This document shows positions 8,161-15,808 of a DNA stretch of 58,898 nucleotides, piece after piece. The position numbers and the translations under genes were made by a program. Position 1 is the stretch's first letter. Every line of letters begins with the position of its first letter. Source of the stretch: Rhodococcus maanshanensis NBRC 100610 (GTDB lineage Bacteria; Actinomycetota; Actinomycetes; Mycobacteriales; Mycobacteriaceae); the NCBI RefSeq assembly GCF_001894865.1, contig NZ_BCXA01000045.1, forward strand, positions 1 to 58,898, given 5' to 3'. Under the pieces are notes generated by a model. That model saw only the letters and a program-made list of their open reading frames with translations. It made no database searches and was not told the DNA's origin.

Positions 8161-9185
8161 CGATCGTCTCCTGCGCGGGGATGCACGCCGAGGCCGATGG
8201 CGTCCCTTGGACGCAACACCCCGTCCTCACCGCCCAGCCCGGTCCACGGATCCCACGCGAGCAGCAGGTGCCCGTCCAGGTCGCACCACCGCGCCAGCGA
8301 GGCCAGATGCACAGCGGGAGCGATGCCGAGCGAGCTGCTCACCAGGCAGCCGAGCATGACGTCCATCCCGCGTTCGCGGGCCGCGGTGGCGATCTCGTGG
8401 GCGTGATAGACGCCGCCGCACTTCGAGAGTTTGATGTTCACGGCGTCCGCGAGGCCGACGAGCGCGTCCAGGTCGGCCAGTGTGTGGATGGCTTCGTCAG
8501 CGATCACCGGAATGTCCGTGCGGCTGCGCAACTCCCGTGCTCCGTCGCGGTCACAGGTCGGTAGCGGTTGTTCGAGCGCGACCACCGGCAGGCCTCTGGT
8601 CTCCTCGAGCACCCGCAGCGCGGCCGCGGCGGTCCATGACTCGTTCGGATCGACGATCAGATCAGCCCCGGGAGCGGCTTCGGTCACCGCCGCCAGCCGT
8701 CTGACCGACTCGGCCGTGTCGGCGTCCGTCTTCACCTTCAGTAACCCGACTCCGCTTTCGGCCAGGCCGGTGGCCACGGCTGCCATCTCGTGGGGTGACC
8801 CGATGCCGAGGGTGCGGGAGATGGGAATCTCGGTCGGTAGCGGCAATCCGAGATGCGCCGCGACCGACATCTCGGCCGTACGAGCCCGGTGCTCGGCAAT
8901 CGCGGACCACAGTGCGGCGGCGACCGCGGGATGCACATCCGGGAGAACCGACTCCAGGCCGGCGTCCACGCCCGCGCACCGGTCACGGACCATCCGCAGC
9001 TGTGCCTCGATTCGGTCCCGGTCCAGTTCGGCGTACACCGAGGTGACGACCTCGCCACGGCCGACGACGTCGGAGTCTGTGTCGGTCACCGTCACCGTGA
9101 CGGCCTCACGTGCGGACATCACCCCGCGGCTGATCCGGAACGGGCGAGTCAACTCGAGGGTGTGTGTTTTCCAGGTCAGTTTCAT
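8157..9185 (-). CDS. Enolase-superfamily racemase/epimerase, dipeptide-epimerase type
   Basis: A 342-residue member of the muconate-lactonizing-enzyme subgroup. The catalytic set is visible: KVK at residues 150-152, metal ligands D179 (VDPNESW), E205 (ALEQPL) and D230 (VIADEA), and the second acid/base Lys in NIKLSKCGG (252 or 255). This arrangement is that of L-Ala-D/L-Glu and related dipeptide epimerases, which invert an alpha carbon through a Mg-stabilised enolate. The N-terminal capping domain is present. Both ends overlap neighbours by 4 bp. In this operon it may epimerise a dipeptide-like intermediate made by the ATP-grasp ligase. Recycling of peptidoglycan peptides is the usual alternative role, but nothing nearby supports it. 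Confidence 0.82.
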   Translation of the reverse strand: MKLTWKTHTLELTRPFRISRGVMSAREAVTVTVTDTDSDVVGRGEVVTSVYAELDRDRIEAQLRMVRDRCAGVDAGLESVLPDVHPAVAAALWSAIAEHRARTAEMSVAAHLGLPLPTEIPISRTLGIGSPHEMAAVATGLAESGVGLLKVKTDADTAESVRRLAAVTEAAPGADLIVDPNESWTAAAALRVLEETRGLPVVALEQPLPTCDRDGARELRSRTDIPVIADEAIHTLADLDALVGLADAVNIKLSKCGGVYHAHEIATAARERGMDVMLGCLVSSSLGIAPAVHLASLARWCDLDGHLLLAWDPWTGLGGEDGVLRPRDAIGLGVHPRAGDDR

Positions 9186-10255
9186 CTCGCGGTCGCCTCC
9201 GTCCTGGCACTGACGCTTCCGATCGGCGAGCGCACCGATTCACACCGGGTCCAGCACCAGGTGGGGTCTTCGCAGTCGTCGATTTCGTGCGGCTGCGTGT
9301 GTGGCGGCTCGAGTAGGTCTCTGCGGCGGCACCAGTCGTCGTCGAAGATGGTGCGCAGGTAGCGATCCGGGCCGTCCGGGAAGATCGTGATCACGCTGCC
9401 CGGCCACCTGGCGGCCGCCCAGCCGGCGACGGTCGCGGTCGCGCCGGTCGACCACCCGCCGGTGTGGAAACCGCCGCGTGCCAGACCACGGCAGGCGTGG
9501 ACGGCCTCGTTGGGGCCGACCCAGTGGACCTCGTCGAACATGTCGTAGCGGACATTGCCGGGGTGCATGCTGCTGCCGAGTCCGCGCATGACGCGGGGGG
9601 TGGCGGGTTGACCGAAGATTCTCGATCCGAGCGCGTCTACGCCGATGATCCTCAGGTCCGGCCACAATTGGCGCAGCCGGTGCCCGACTCCGCTGCTGTG
9701 ACCTCCTGTTCCCACGCTGCACACCAGCACCTCGGCCCGCTCGATGCCCGCCGCGGTGAGTCCGCTGACGATCTCGTCGGCGAGGGCGTGATAACCCGCG
9801 GCGTTGTCCGGATTGTCGTATTGGTTGGGCCAATACGCGTCGTCGCCTGCCAGGATGTGGTGCAGGGCGTCGAGTCGGGCCTGCTGCCACCCGCCCTCGG
9901 GATGGGGTTCATCCACGATCACCAAGGTGGCACCCAAGGCCCGCAACAGATTCCGCATCGCCGGCTCGAGTTCGCTGTCCACCACCAGCGTTATCGGGTG
10001 CCCCAGGGCCTGGGCGACGTACGCCAGGCCAACGCCCAACGTACCGCTGGTGGATTCGACGATCCGGGCGCCGTCGCGCAGCTCTCCACGCCGGCGTGCG
10101 CCTGCCAGCATCGACTGCGCGGAGCGCGCCTTGAGCCCGCCGATCCCCAGTGCCTCGATCTTTGCGAAGTAGCCGGGATGGGGCTGCGGCACCGGAGTGG
10201 TGATGCGCACGAGCGGGCTGTGTCCGACACGCTCGAGCGGTTCGAAGACGGTCAT
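9182..10255 (-). CDS. Cysteine-synthase-like PLP enzyme, SbnA-like
   Basis: A 357-residue fold-type II PLP enzyme related to cysteine synthase and to SbnA/AesA enzymes that build diaminopropionate-type precursors. The probable Schiff-base lysine is K42 in GIGGLKARS, an unusual version of the common GGSxKDR motif. The phosphate/carboxylate loop is STSGTLG (from about residue 69), and a Gly-rich CSVGTGGHSSG binds PLP phosphate. The ATG at 10255 is preferred because it gives the operon's 4-bp overlap; a GTG three codons upstream is possible. It likely replaces a beta-leaving group of an activated serine with an amine or amino acid. No SbnB-like dehydrogenase is present, so the coupled product might be used directly. 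That is inference. Confidence 0.8.
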   Translation of the reverse strand: MTVFEPLERVGHSPLVRITTPVPQPHPGYFAKIEALGIGGLKARSAQSMLAGARRRGELRDGARIVESTSGTLGVGLAYVAQALGHPITLVVDSELEPAMRNLLRALGATLVIVDEPHPEGGWQQARLDALHHILAGDDAYWPNQYDNPDNAAGYHALADEIVSGLTAAGIERAEVLVCSVGTGGHSSGVGHRLRQLWPDLRIIGVDALGSRIFGQPATPRVMRGLGSSMHPGNVRYDMFDEVHWVGPNEAVHACRGLARGGFHTGGWSTGATATVAGWAAARWPGSVITIFPDGPDRYLRTIFDDDWCRRRDLLEPPHTQPHEIDDCEDPTWCWTRCESVRSPIGSVSARTEATAR

Positions 10256-11100
10256 CGCGGACACGCCGCCCGGTACAGGTAGATCGAGCTGGTGTCGCCG
10301 GTCAGCCAGAAGAACGGGTACGGCTCTGCCGAGAGTGCGTCGACGCCGTGCCCGAGCAGCTCCCGGGCCACCGCCGCCCCGCTCTGCGCAAACAGCGTGA
10401 CCGGCACCGGTCGCCCGCTCGCCGCCACCAGGTCGAGCAGGGGGTCGAGGGTGCCGTTGCCGAGCATCATTCCGCTGGCCAGCACCGCATCGGAGCCGTC
10501 GAGCCCATCGGCGAAGTCGGTGACGATCGGCTCACCCCACTCGGTGGTACCGCCCTTCAGGTCGCACGGCACGTACCGCAGGCCGCGCTCACGCAGGGAC
10601 GCGAGCAGGGAGTTGACCACCCCGATCACCAGCACCCGGCCACCAGGCGGTGTGTCGATCAGCCCCGTCACTGCCCTCGCCCGGGTCAGTGAGCGCTGCA
10701 GCGAATCGCCAGGATCCACCTGGACGGCTACCGCGCGGGCATCGAACGGGTGCGGGCGCAGGTGGGCGAGGTAGGCGTCGAGCGCTGCGACCCGAACGGC
10801 CAGCTCGTCGTGGTGCAGTAGCTCGATGACCGGCCTTCCCGCGCAGGCGTGGACCACTTCTGGGTCGATCGATCCGGGTTCGACGGCACACGATCCCGTT
10901 GTCGAACCGACCCGCAGGCTGATCACGTGATTGCGGTAACCGCCGCTACGCCCGTTGTGCCGCACGCATTGTGAGGTGGTGAATGCCACCGCGACCGTGT
11001 CGTCGACCGGGGGCATCAGGTCGGGATCGCTGCGGTAGCGGTCGAGGAGCGCGCTGACGGGCCCCGACTTCGCGGTACCGATCTGTGCGGCGGTGGTCAC
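10252..11100 (-). CDS. DUF364-type (putative heavy-metal chelation) Rossmann-like protein
   Basis: A 282-residue cytoplasmic protein. Its C-terminal half resembles the DUF364 Rossmann-like domain, called putative heavy-metal chelation domain, with GRVLVIGVVNSLLASLRERG, ASGMMLGNGTLDPLLDL and PVTLFAQSGA..LLGHGVDAL. The N-terminal half would correspond to the enolase-N-like DUF4213 module. The start is GTG at 11100, overlapping the ATP-grasp stop by 4 bp (GTGA). Members of this family are found near metal transport or molybdenum-related genes, but no reaction is established. Its tight coupling to the PLP enzyme and ATP-grasp ligase suggests a biosynthetic or metal-handling step. I recognise the fold family with moderate confidence only. 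Confidence 0.62.
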   Translation of the reverse strand: MTTAAQIGTAKSGPVSALLDRYRSDPDLMPPVDDTVAVAFTTSQCVRHNGRSGGYRNHVISLRVGSTTGSCAVEPGSIDPEVVHACAGRPVIELLHHDELAVRVAALDAYLAHLRPHPFDARAVAVQVDPGDSLQRSLTRARAVTGLIDTPPGGRVLVIGVVNSLLASLRERGLRYVPCDLKGGTTEWGEPIVTDFADGLDGSDAVLASGMMLGNGTLDPLLDLVAASGRPVPVTLFAQSGAAVARELLGHGVDALSAEPYPFFWLTGDTSSIYLYRAACPR

Positions 11101-12386
11101 GGTGTGAACTCCTCGCCGTAGGTGAGGGAGATCGACGCCAGCAGGTTCTCTGCGAGCGGCCGGGCACCGGCCCGATCGGGCGAGACGGTGATCACGGAAC
11201 CCAGGTAGCTGTTGTTGTCGACTGCCGCAGTCGTTTTGTGCCCCGCCGCCTTGAACGACGAGGACACCACCGCTGGGTGATCGGCGACCGCTGCCGTGCC
11301 GTCAACGCTGGTGAGGATGCCCGCGTCGCTTGGTACCAGCATGCAAACCGCCGCACTCTGTGGCCGCTTTGTGTCCTGCCGGGCCGGTGGAGACGCCAGG
11401 TGGTGGGGTGTGTCGCCGAGCGCGAGCTCGACCGCGACCGTCGGCAGGTCGATCCCGGTGACGTGCCTGATCAATTCGGTGATCTGGTTGCCGGCCGGAC
11501 GAGGGTTGATCTCGATGATGCGCGGTCCGGCCGCGGTGAGCCGCAGTTCGGTGTGCACCACGCCGTGATCGAGCCCAACCGCGCAGAGCGCGGCCTCCGC
11601 GGTCGCCACCAACTGGGTGCGCACTGTCTCCTCGACGGCGGCGGGGAACATGTGCCCGGTCTCCACGAAACCTGTTGCGCCGCCGAGGCTCTTGTCGGTC
11701 ACCCCGACGGTGTGGATCGCGCCGTGTCGAATCCAGCTCTCGACGCTGAACTCCGGTCCATCGAGGAACTCTTCGAGCAACACCGCGGGATCCCGTCGTT
11801 GTCCGCGCGCATTGACGGCGAATCGATGCAGATACCCGGCTGCGGTTTCGAGCGCGGCCCAATCGTCGGCGCGCTGCACGAACATCCCGGCGCACAAGTC
11901 CGTTGGCTTGACCACCAGCGGGAAGCCCACGATCTCGGCCGCTTCGCGAAGTCGGGTCGCGTCATCGGCCGGCGCGGTCGCGTGACGCGGACCGGGAAGG
12001 CCGGCGCGGTCCAACGCCGCTCGGGTCAGAGCCTTGTTGCAGGCCGACTCGACCGCTTCCGGGATGGGGCCGGGAAGCCCAAGGGCATCGGCGATCCTCG
12101 CGGCGGTCGGGAGGTAGTAGTCGCAGCTCGTGAGGACTCCATCGATCGGACTGTCCGCGTGGATTCGTCGCGCGGCGTGGAGCGCTGCGGCCGGGTCGTT
12201 GGTCTCCGCGGTGACCACGGCGCGGCCGAGGCGAAGCGGATGCGGTGAGCCGTCGGGCGCGCACTGTGGGTAGTGCCCCGGGCTCCTGGTCAAGAAGGTG
12301 AACTCGGCACCGAGTTCGGTTACCGCCCTGGGTAGGAGCGTTCCCATCGCACCGACCCAGCTCTCCACTAGCAGTAGGTGTGGCAC
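11097..12386 (-). CDS. ATP-grasp ligase, first gene of the metallophore-like operon
   Basis: A 429-residue ATP-grasp enzyme of the carbamoyl-phosphate-synthase/amino-acid-ligase type. It has an N-terminal preATP-grasp segment (LLLVESWVGAMGTLLPRAVTELG), an ATP-binding lysine strand VGFPLVVKPTDLCAG and the Mg-binding IIEINPRPAGNQ. Such enzymes activate a carboxylate with ATP and join it to an amine. The GTG at 12386 is chosen over upstream starts because it follows GAGGAAAGGCGAGGG and puts the N-terminus at the family position. It lies about 38 bp downstream of a promoter whose spacer holds a Zur-like box. As the first gene of the run it probably makes the amide or peptide bond of the operon's product. 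Confidence 0.8.
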   Translation of the reverse strand: MPHLLLVESWVGAMGTLLPRAVTELGAEFTFLTRSPGHYPQCAPDGSPHPLRLGRAVVTAETNDPAAALHAARRIHADSPIDGVLTSCDYYLPTAARIADALGLPGPIPEAVESACNKALTRAALDRAGLPGPRHATAPADDATRLREAAEIVGFPLVVKPTDLCAGMFVQRADDWAALETAAGYLHRFAVNARGQRRDPAVLLEEFLDGPEFSVESWIRHGAIHTVGVTDKSLGGATGFVETGHMFPAAVEETVRTQLVATAEAALCAVGLDHGVVHTELRLTAAGPRIIEINPRPAGNQITELIRHVTGIDLPTVAVELALGDTPHHLASPPARQDTKRPQSAAVCMLVPSDAGILTSVDGTAAVADHPAVVSSSFKAAGHKTTAAVDNNSYLGSVITVSPDRAGARPLAENLLASISLTYGEEFTP

Positions 12387-12423
12387 CCGTGATCCCTCGC
12401 CTTTCCTCGGATTCAGAACGCGA

Positions 12424-12452
12424 ACAGTAATGAGAATCGTTATCAATATCAA
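12424..12452 (-). promoter_or_regulatory. Promoter with Zur-like operator in the -35/-10 spacer
   Basis: Reading the minus strand, TTGATA (12447-12452) and TACTGT (12424-12429) are separated by exactly 17 bp. The spacer and flanks contain the operator whose plus-strand sequence is TAATGAGAATCGTTATCAA (12428-12446). Its core TGAGAATCGTTATCA differs from TGAAAATCATTTTCA, a Zur-box form, at three positions. A repressor bound here would block RNA polymerase directly. Expected result: the twelve-gene locus is off in zinc-replete cells. The promoter is strong on sequence; the identity of the regulator is inferred. Confidence 0.68.
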
Positions 12453-12554
12453 GAGCGGCACTGCGAAGTCCTGGATGGATGGTGTGCGGGTGCGTGCTCG
12501 AAGCGTGGGGCGAGCGCATGGCGGTCGTCGCCGGTTGGGGCCGCGCCATCGGGT

Positions 12555-12588
12555 CGCCAATTGACAACGAAAGTCATGTCAATTGGCG
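12555..12588. repeat. Perfect 11-bp inverted repeat in the long intergenic region
   Basis: The arms CGCCAATTGAC (12555-12565) and GTCAATTGGCG (12578-12588) are exact reverse complements around a 12-base loop. There is no T-run, so it is not a classical terminator. It lies about 105 bp upstream of the metallophore promoter and about 400 bp before the divergent secreted hydrolase gene. A binding site for a dimeric repressor of either gene is plausible. Confidence 0.55.
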
Positions 12589-12994
12589 AGATTGAAGTGT
12601 TTAACTTCTGAGTGGGAGCGCTCTATGGTTTCATCGCACCGGCGGACCACACCCCGGAGCGCCCACGCTCGGGACAGTAATTGGATCGCCACAGGCAGAG
12701 AGAGCGGCTCGGGACCGCGGCCGCCAGTGGGCACTGATGGTCCACATCGGTCGGATCGGAGACCGGCTTCGCGGAGGTCCGGCTCGAGATTCGAGTTCGG
12801 ATTCCACCGGCTCGCCAACTCGATAGGCATGCGGCCATTTCCCGCGTGCGATCCGGTCGTTCGTTCGGCGCAAACTGCATGTCCGTGGAAGGTCGTGGAT
12901 CGACCCGCTGCTCGGTCAACCCAATGGCGATCGTTCGGGACGGTCTGCCAGACGCCACAAGTCACACATCACGCTGATCGGGAGTGCACACTTC
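12589..12994. other. Intergenic stretch without a recognisable gene
   Basis: About 400 bp between the inverted repeat and the secreted hydrolase gene. Short open frames on both strands show no family resemblance, no plausible ribosome sites and no membrane or signal features. It presumably holds the leader and promoter of the gene at 12995. I see no convincing RNA gene. Confidence 0.5.
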
Positions 12995-15091
12995 ATGACA
13001 CAACACGGCGCGCATCTTCGCCGGTTCACCCAGGCGCTCTGCGCCGCAATGGCACTGATCCTCGGCGGTACCGGGATCGCGGCCTCGCAGGCCACCCCCG
13101 CGCCGACCTCGCTCGGCGACAACCCGGTGTTCGGTTTGGCGAACGGCTGCTACGCGGTCAAGTCCGAGCAATCCGGCACGTTCGTGCGCCGCGACGGCGG
13201 CGGCTACCGGGTGGACGGCGCCGACCTTGCCGCGGCCGAGCGATTCCGGATGCACGCCGCGCAGCTGGGTCGGTTCATGTTCTACGGCAAGGGCGGCGAC
13301 ATGCTCGCCCACGACGGCAAGCGCGCGATCGTCTCGACCCGCGACGCGCTGCCGACCACCGACTGGACGCTGACGCACACCGACGGCACCTACGCGATCA
13401 CCGCCACTTCGGACGGTAGCCAGCTCACCGTCGACGGCAACGGCTTGCGGCTGACCGATCCGGGCACCAACCCCCCGGGCGGCCGGTTCCTGGTCGTTCC
13501 CACCTCGGGCTGCGCGGACTTCCCCGACGCCGAGGTGAACGCCACGGGCACGCCGCTGTCCGGCACCGGCCCGAACGGTGAGGTGCGCGGGTTCATCGAC
13601 GCGCACGTCCACCTCAACTCCAACCTGTTCATCGGTGGTCAGGTGCACTGCGGCAAGCCCTTCGACCCGCAGGGCGTTGCGGTCGCGCTCCGCGACTGCC
13701 CCGACCAAGGCGCCAGCAAGGCGTCGGCTCTGCTCGAGAGCATCCTCTCGGGCGGCTCACCGCTCGACGGGCGCGACACCACCGGCTGGCCCACCTTCGC
13801 GAACTGGCCCGCCCACGACTCGCTCACCCACGAGCAGACCTACTACAAGTGGATCGAAAGGGCCTGGCGCGGCGGACTGCGCATGTTCAACGACCTGCTG
13901 GTGAACAACCGGGTGCTCTGCGACCTGTACCCGTACAAGAACCGCTCCTGCAACGACATGGACACCATCCGGGCGCAGGCCAAGCAGGTGCACGAGATGC
14001 AGGACTACATCGACGCCCAGCACGGCGGCCCCGGCCGCGGCTGGTTCCGCATCGTCAGCAACCCCGAGGACACTCGCAAGGTGATCGGCGAGGGCAAGCT
14101 GGCGGTGACGATCGGCATCGAGACCTCCGAGCCGTTCGGCTGCGGGCTGCGCGACGGCGTGCCGCAGTGCAACGAAGCCGACATCGATCGGGGCCTGGAC
14201 GAGGTGTACGCGATGGGCGTGCGGCAGATGTACGTCACCCACAAGTTCGACAACGCCTTCGGCGGCACGCGGTTCGACGCCGGCACCACTGGCGTCGCCG
14301 TCAACGTGGGCAACTTCCTCGGCACCGGCAGGTTCTGGGAGGTCGAGCCGTGCAAGGGCCCCGAGCACGACCAGCCGCTGATTCCCGTCGCCGAGGGTTC
14401 GGCCGAGGTGCTCGCGGCGCTGCCGACCGGCAGCGCAATGCCGGTCTACCCGTCCGGGCCGATGTGCAATACCCGTGGCCTGACGAAGCTGGGCGAGCAC
14501 ATGGTCCGCGGCATGATGGCGCGCGGCATGATCGTCGACATCGACCACATGAGCGCCAAGACCGCCGAGGACGCCCTGCGCATCCTCGAGGAGGCCAGGT
14601 ACTCCGGCGTGGTCTCCACCCACAGCTGGACCGACCCACTGAACCACAAGCGGATCTACGCGCTCGGCGGCTTCGTCGCCGGCTACGCGTCCGGACTGGG
14701 CGGTCACTCGGAGGACGGCCATGATCACGGGAACTTCATCGACGCCTGGCGGCAGGCTCGAGCGGACCGCAGCGACAAGTACTACTTCGGATTCGGCTTC
14801 GGCGCCGATACCGGCGGGTTCGCGCCGCAGGCCCCGCCCCGCGAGGACGCCGGCGCCAAGCCGCTGCAGTATCCGTACAAGACCTTCGACGGCGGCACGA
14901 CGATGGACCGCCAGCGCACCGGCGAGCGGGTCTTCGATCTGAACAAGGACGGCGTCGCGCACTACGGGTTGATTCCGGACTGGATCGCGGACATGCGGAA
15001 CGCGGCAGGCAACGAGGGCGACCAGATCATCGACGACATGAGCCGCGGCGCCGAGGCCTACCTGCAGATGTGGGAGCGGGTCGCCAAGTAG
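12995..15091 (+). CDS. Secreted M19-dipeptidase-like metallohydrolase with beta-trefoil-like N-terminal domain
   Basis: A 698-residue exported protein. Residues 1-33 form a signal peptide (FTQALCAAMALILGGTGIAASQA). Residues about 45-180 look like a fascin/ricin-type beta-trefoil (GCYAVKSEQSGTFVRRDGGGYRV and two further similar strands). The rest resembles peptidase family M19/amidohydrolase barrels: DAHVHL near the start for two metal-binding His, DIDHMSAKTAEDALRIL, VSTHSW and GFGADTGGF. These agree with the zinc-binding and catalytic positions of renal-dipeptidase-like enzymes. It is much longer than ordinary M19 proteins. The substrate is unknown; a dipeptide or lactam-like compound is typical. 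It is transcribed away from the metallophore operon, and a functional link is only possible. Confidence 0.65.
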   Translation: MTQHGAHLRRFTQALCAAMALILGGTGIAASQATPAPTSLGDNPVFGLANGCYAVKSEQSGTFVRRDGGGYRVDGADLAAAERFRMHAAQLGRFMFYGKGGDMLAHDGKRAIVSTRDALPTTDWTLTHTDGTYAITATSDGSQLTVDGNGLRLTDPGTNPPGGRFLVVPTSGCADFPDAEVNATGTPLSGTGPNGEVRGFIDAHVHLNSNLFIGGQVHCGKPFDPQGVAVALRDCPDQGASKASALLESILSGGSPLDGRDTTGWPTFANWPAHDSLTHEQTYYKWIERAWRGGLRMFNDLLVNNRVLCDLYPYKNRSCNDMDTIRAQAKQVHEMQDYIDAQHGGPGRGWFRIVSNPEDTRKVIGEGKLAVTIGIETSEPFGCGLRDGVPQCNEADIDRGLDEVYAMGVRQMYVTHKFDNAFGGTRFDAGTTGVAVNVGNFLGTGRFWEVEPCKGPEHDQPLIPVAEGSAEVLAALPTGSAMPVYPSGPMCNTRGLTKLGEHMVRGMMARGMIVDIDHMSAKTAEDALRILEEARYSGVVSTHSWTDPLNHKRIYALGGFVAGYASGLGGHSEDGHDHGNFIDAWRQARADRSDKYYFGFGFGADTGGFAPQAPPREDAGAKPLQYPYKTFDGGTTMDRQRTGERVFDLNKDGVAHYGLIPDWIADMRNAAGNEGDQIIDDMSRGAEAYLQMWERVAK

Positions 15092-15235
15092 GCGACCTGA
15101 CCGCGGACTGCTCGCTCCACGCGAGTGAACACGGCGATGAACCCCTCGGGTCCGTGCGATGAACATCCGGCGATCTGCCCCCGTGACGCGAGTTCCCGGC
15201 TCGCGGGGGTCGATCGGCGTCGATACAGTCCGGCC

Positions 15236-15784
15236 ATGCACGTCTTGTTCGTCTGCAACGGCAACGTGTGCCGCTCGGCGATGGCCGAGCGCCTCGCGAT
15301 CGCCATTGCCGCGGAGCTGGGACCGGCCGCGCCCGGTGCGAGGACGCTCAGCGCGGAGAGTGCGGGGACGAGGGCGCTGGTCGGGTTCCCGATGGAACCG
15401 GTCGCGGCCGAGGTGGTCCGCGGGCTCGGCGGCGATCCGTCGGGCTTCGTCGCCCGTCGGTTGCGGACCGAGCTGATCGAACGGGCCGACCTCGTGCTGG
15501 CGATGTCGGAGTCCGTGCGCGACGAGGTGGTGCGACTGGTGCCTGAGGCCGCGCCTCGGACCTTCACGCTGCCGGAGGCGCACCGCATCGTGTGGCTGAC
15601 CGGGGCCAGGACCGTCCGCGAGATGGCCGCGGGTCGCGACAACGTCCGGCCCGGCGGCGAGTCGATCAGCGATCCGGTGGGTTTGCGCCGCGAAGCGTTC
15701 GAGCGGGTGGGGGAGGAGATCGCGGAGGCACTGCTGCAGGTGATCCCCGCCCTGCACGCCGGCGGGCGGTCCGAGGTCGCGTGA
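15236..15784 (+). CDS. Low-molecular-weight protein tyrosine phosphatase family protein
   Basis: A 182-residue protein with the complete LMW-PTP phosphate loop near its N-terminus: C7-N-G-N-V-C12-R13-S (CX5R). The general-acid region is ISDPVGL near the C-terminus. The middle segment SAGTRALVGFPMEP..VARRLRTELIERADLVLAMSESVRDEVV is typical. The ATG at 15236 is chosen because the phosphatase loop must lie within the first ten or so residues. A TACAGT -10-like hexamer ends 6 bp before it, suggesting a leaderless transcript. It may act on phosphotyrosine in signalling or on an arsenate-like or sugar-phosphate substrate. The neighbours do not decide. Confidence 0.85.
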   Translation: MHVLFVCNGNVCRSAMAERLAIAIAAELGPAAPGARTLSAESAGTRALVGFPMEPVAAEVVRGLGGDPSGFVARRLRTELIERADLVLAMSESVRDEVVRLVPEAAPRTFTLPEAHRIVWLTGARTVREMAAGRDNVRPGGESISDPVGLRREAFERVGEEIAEALLQVIPALHAGGRSEVA

Positions 15785-15808
15785 CGGGCGGGGTCGCCTG
15801 GCATCTGG

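Noticed and set aside
12579-12965. 128-codon minus-strand open frame in the intergenic region, with a stretch resembling a degenerate tRNA T-arm
   Set aside because: No start signal or homology; the tRNA-like stretch cannot be folded into a cloverleaf with paired stems.
13757-15757. Long open frame opposite the secreted hydrolase and phosphatase genes (666 codons, minus strand)
   Set aside because: It mirrors two well-supported genes, has low-complexity Arg/Gly/Val composition, no family motif and no ribosome site. High-GC antisense frames of this kind are common here.
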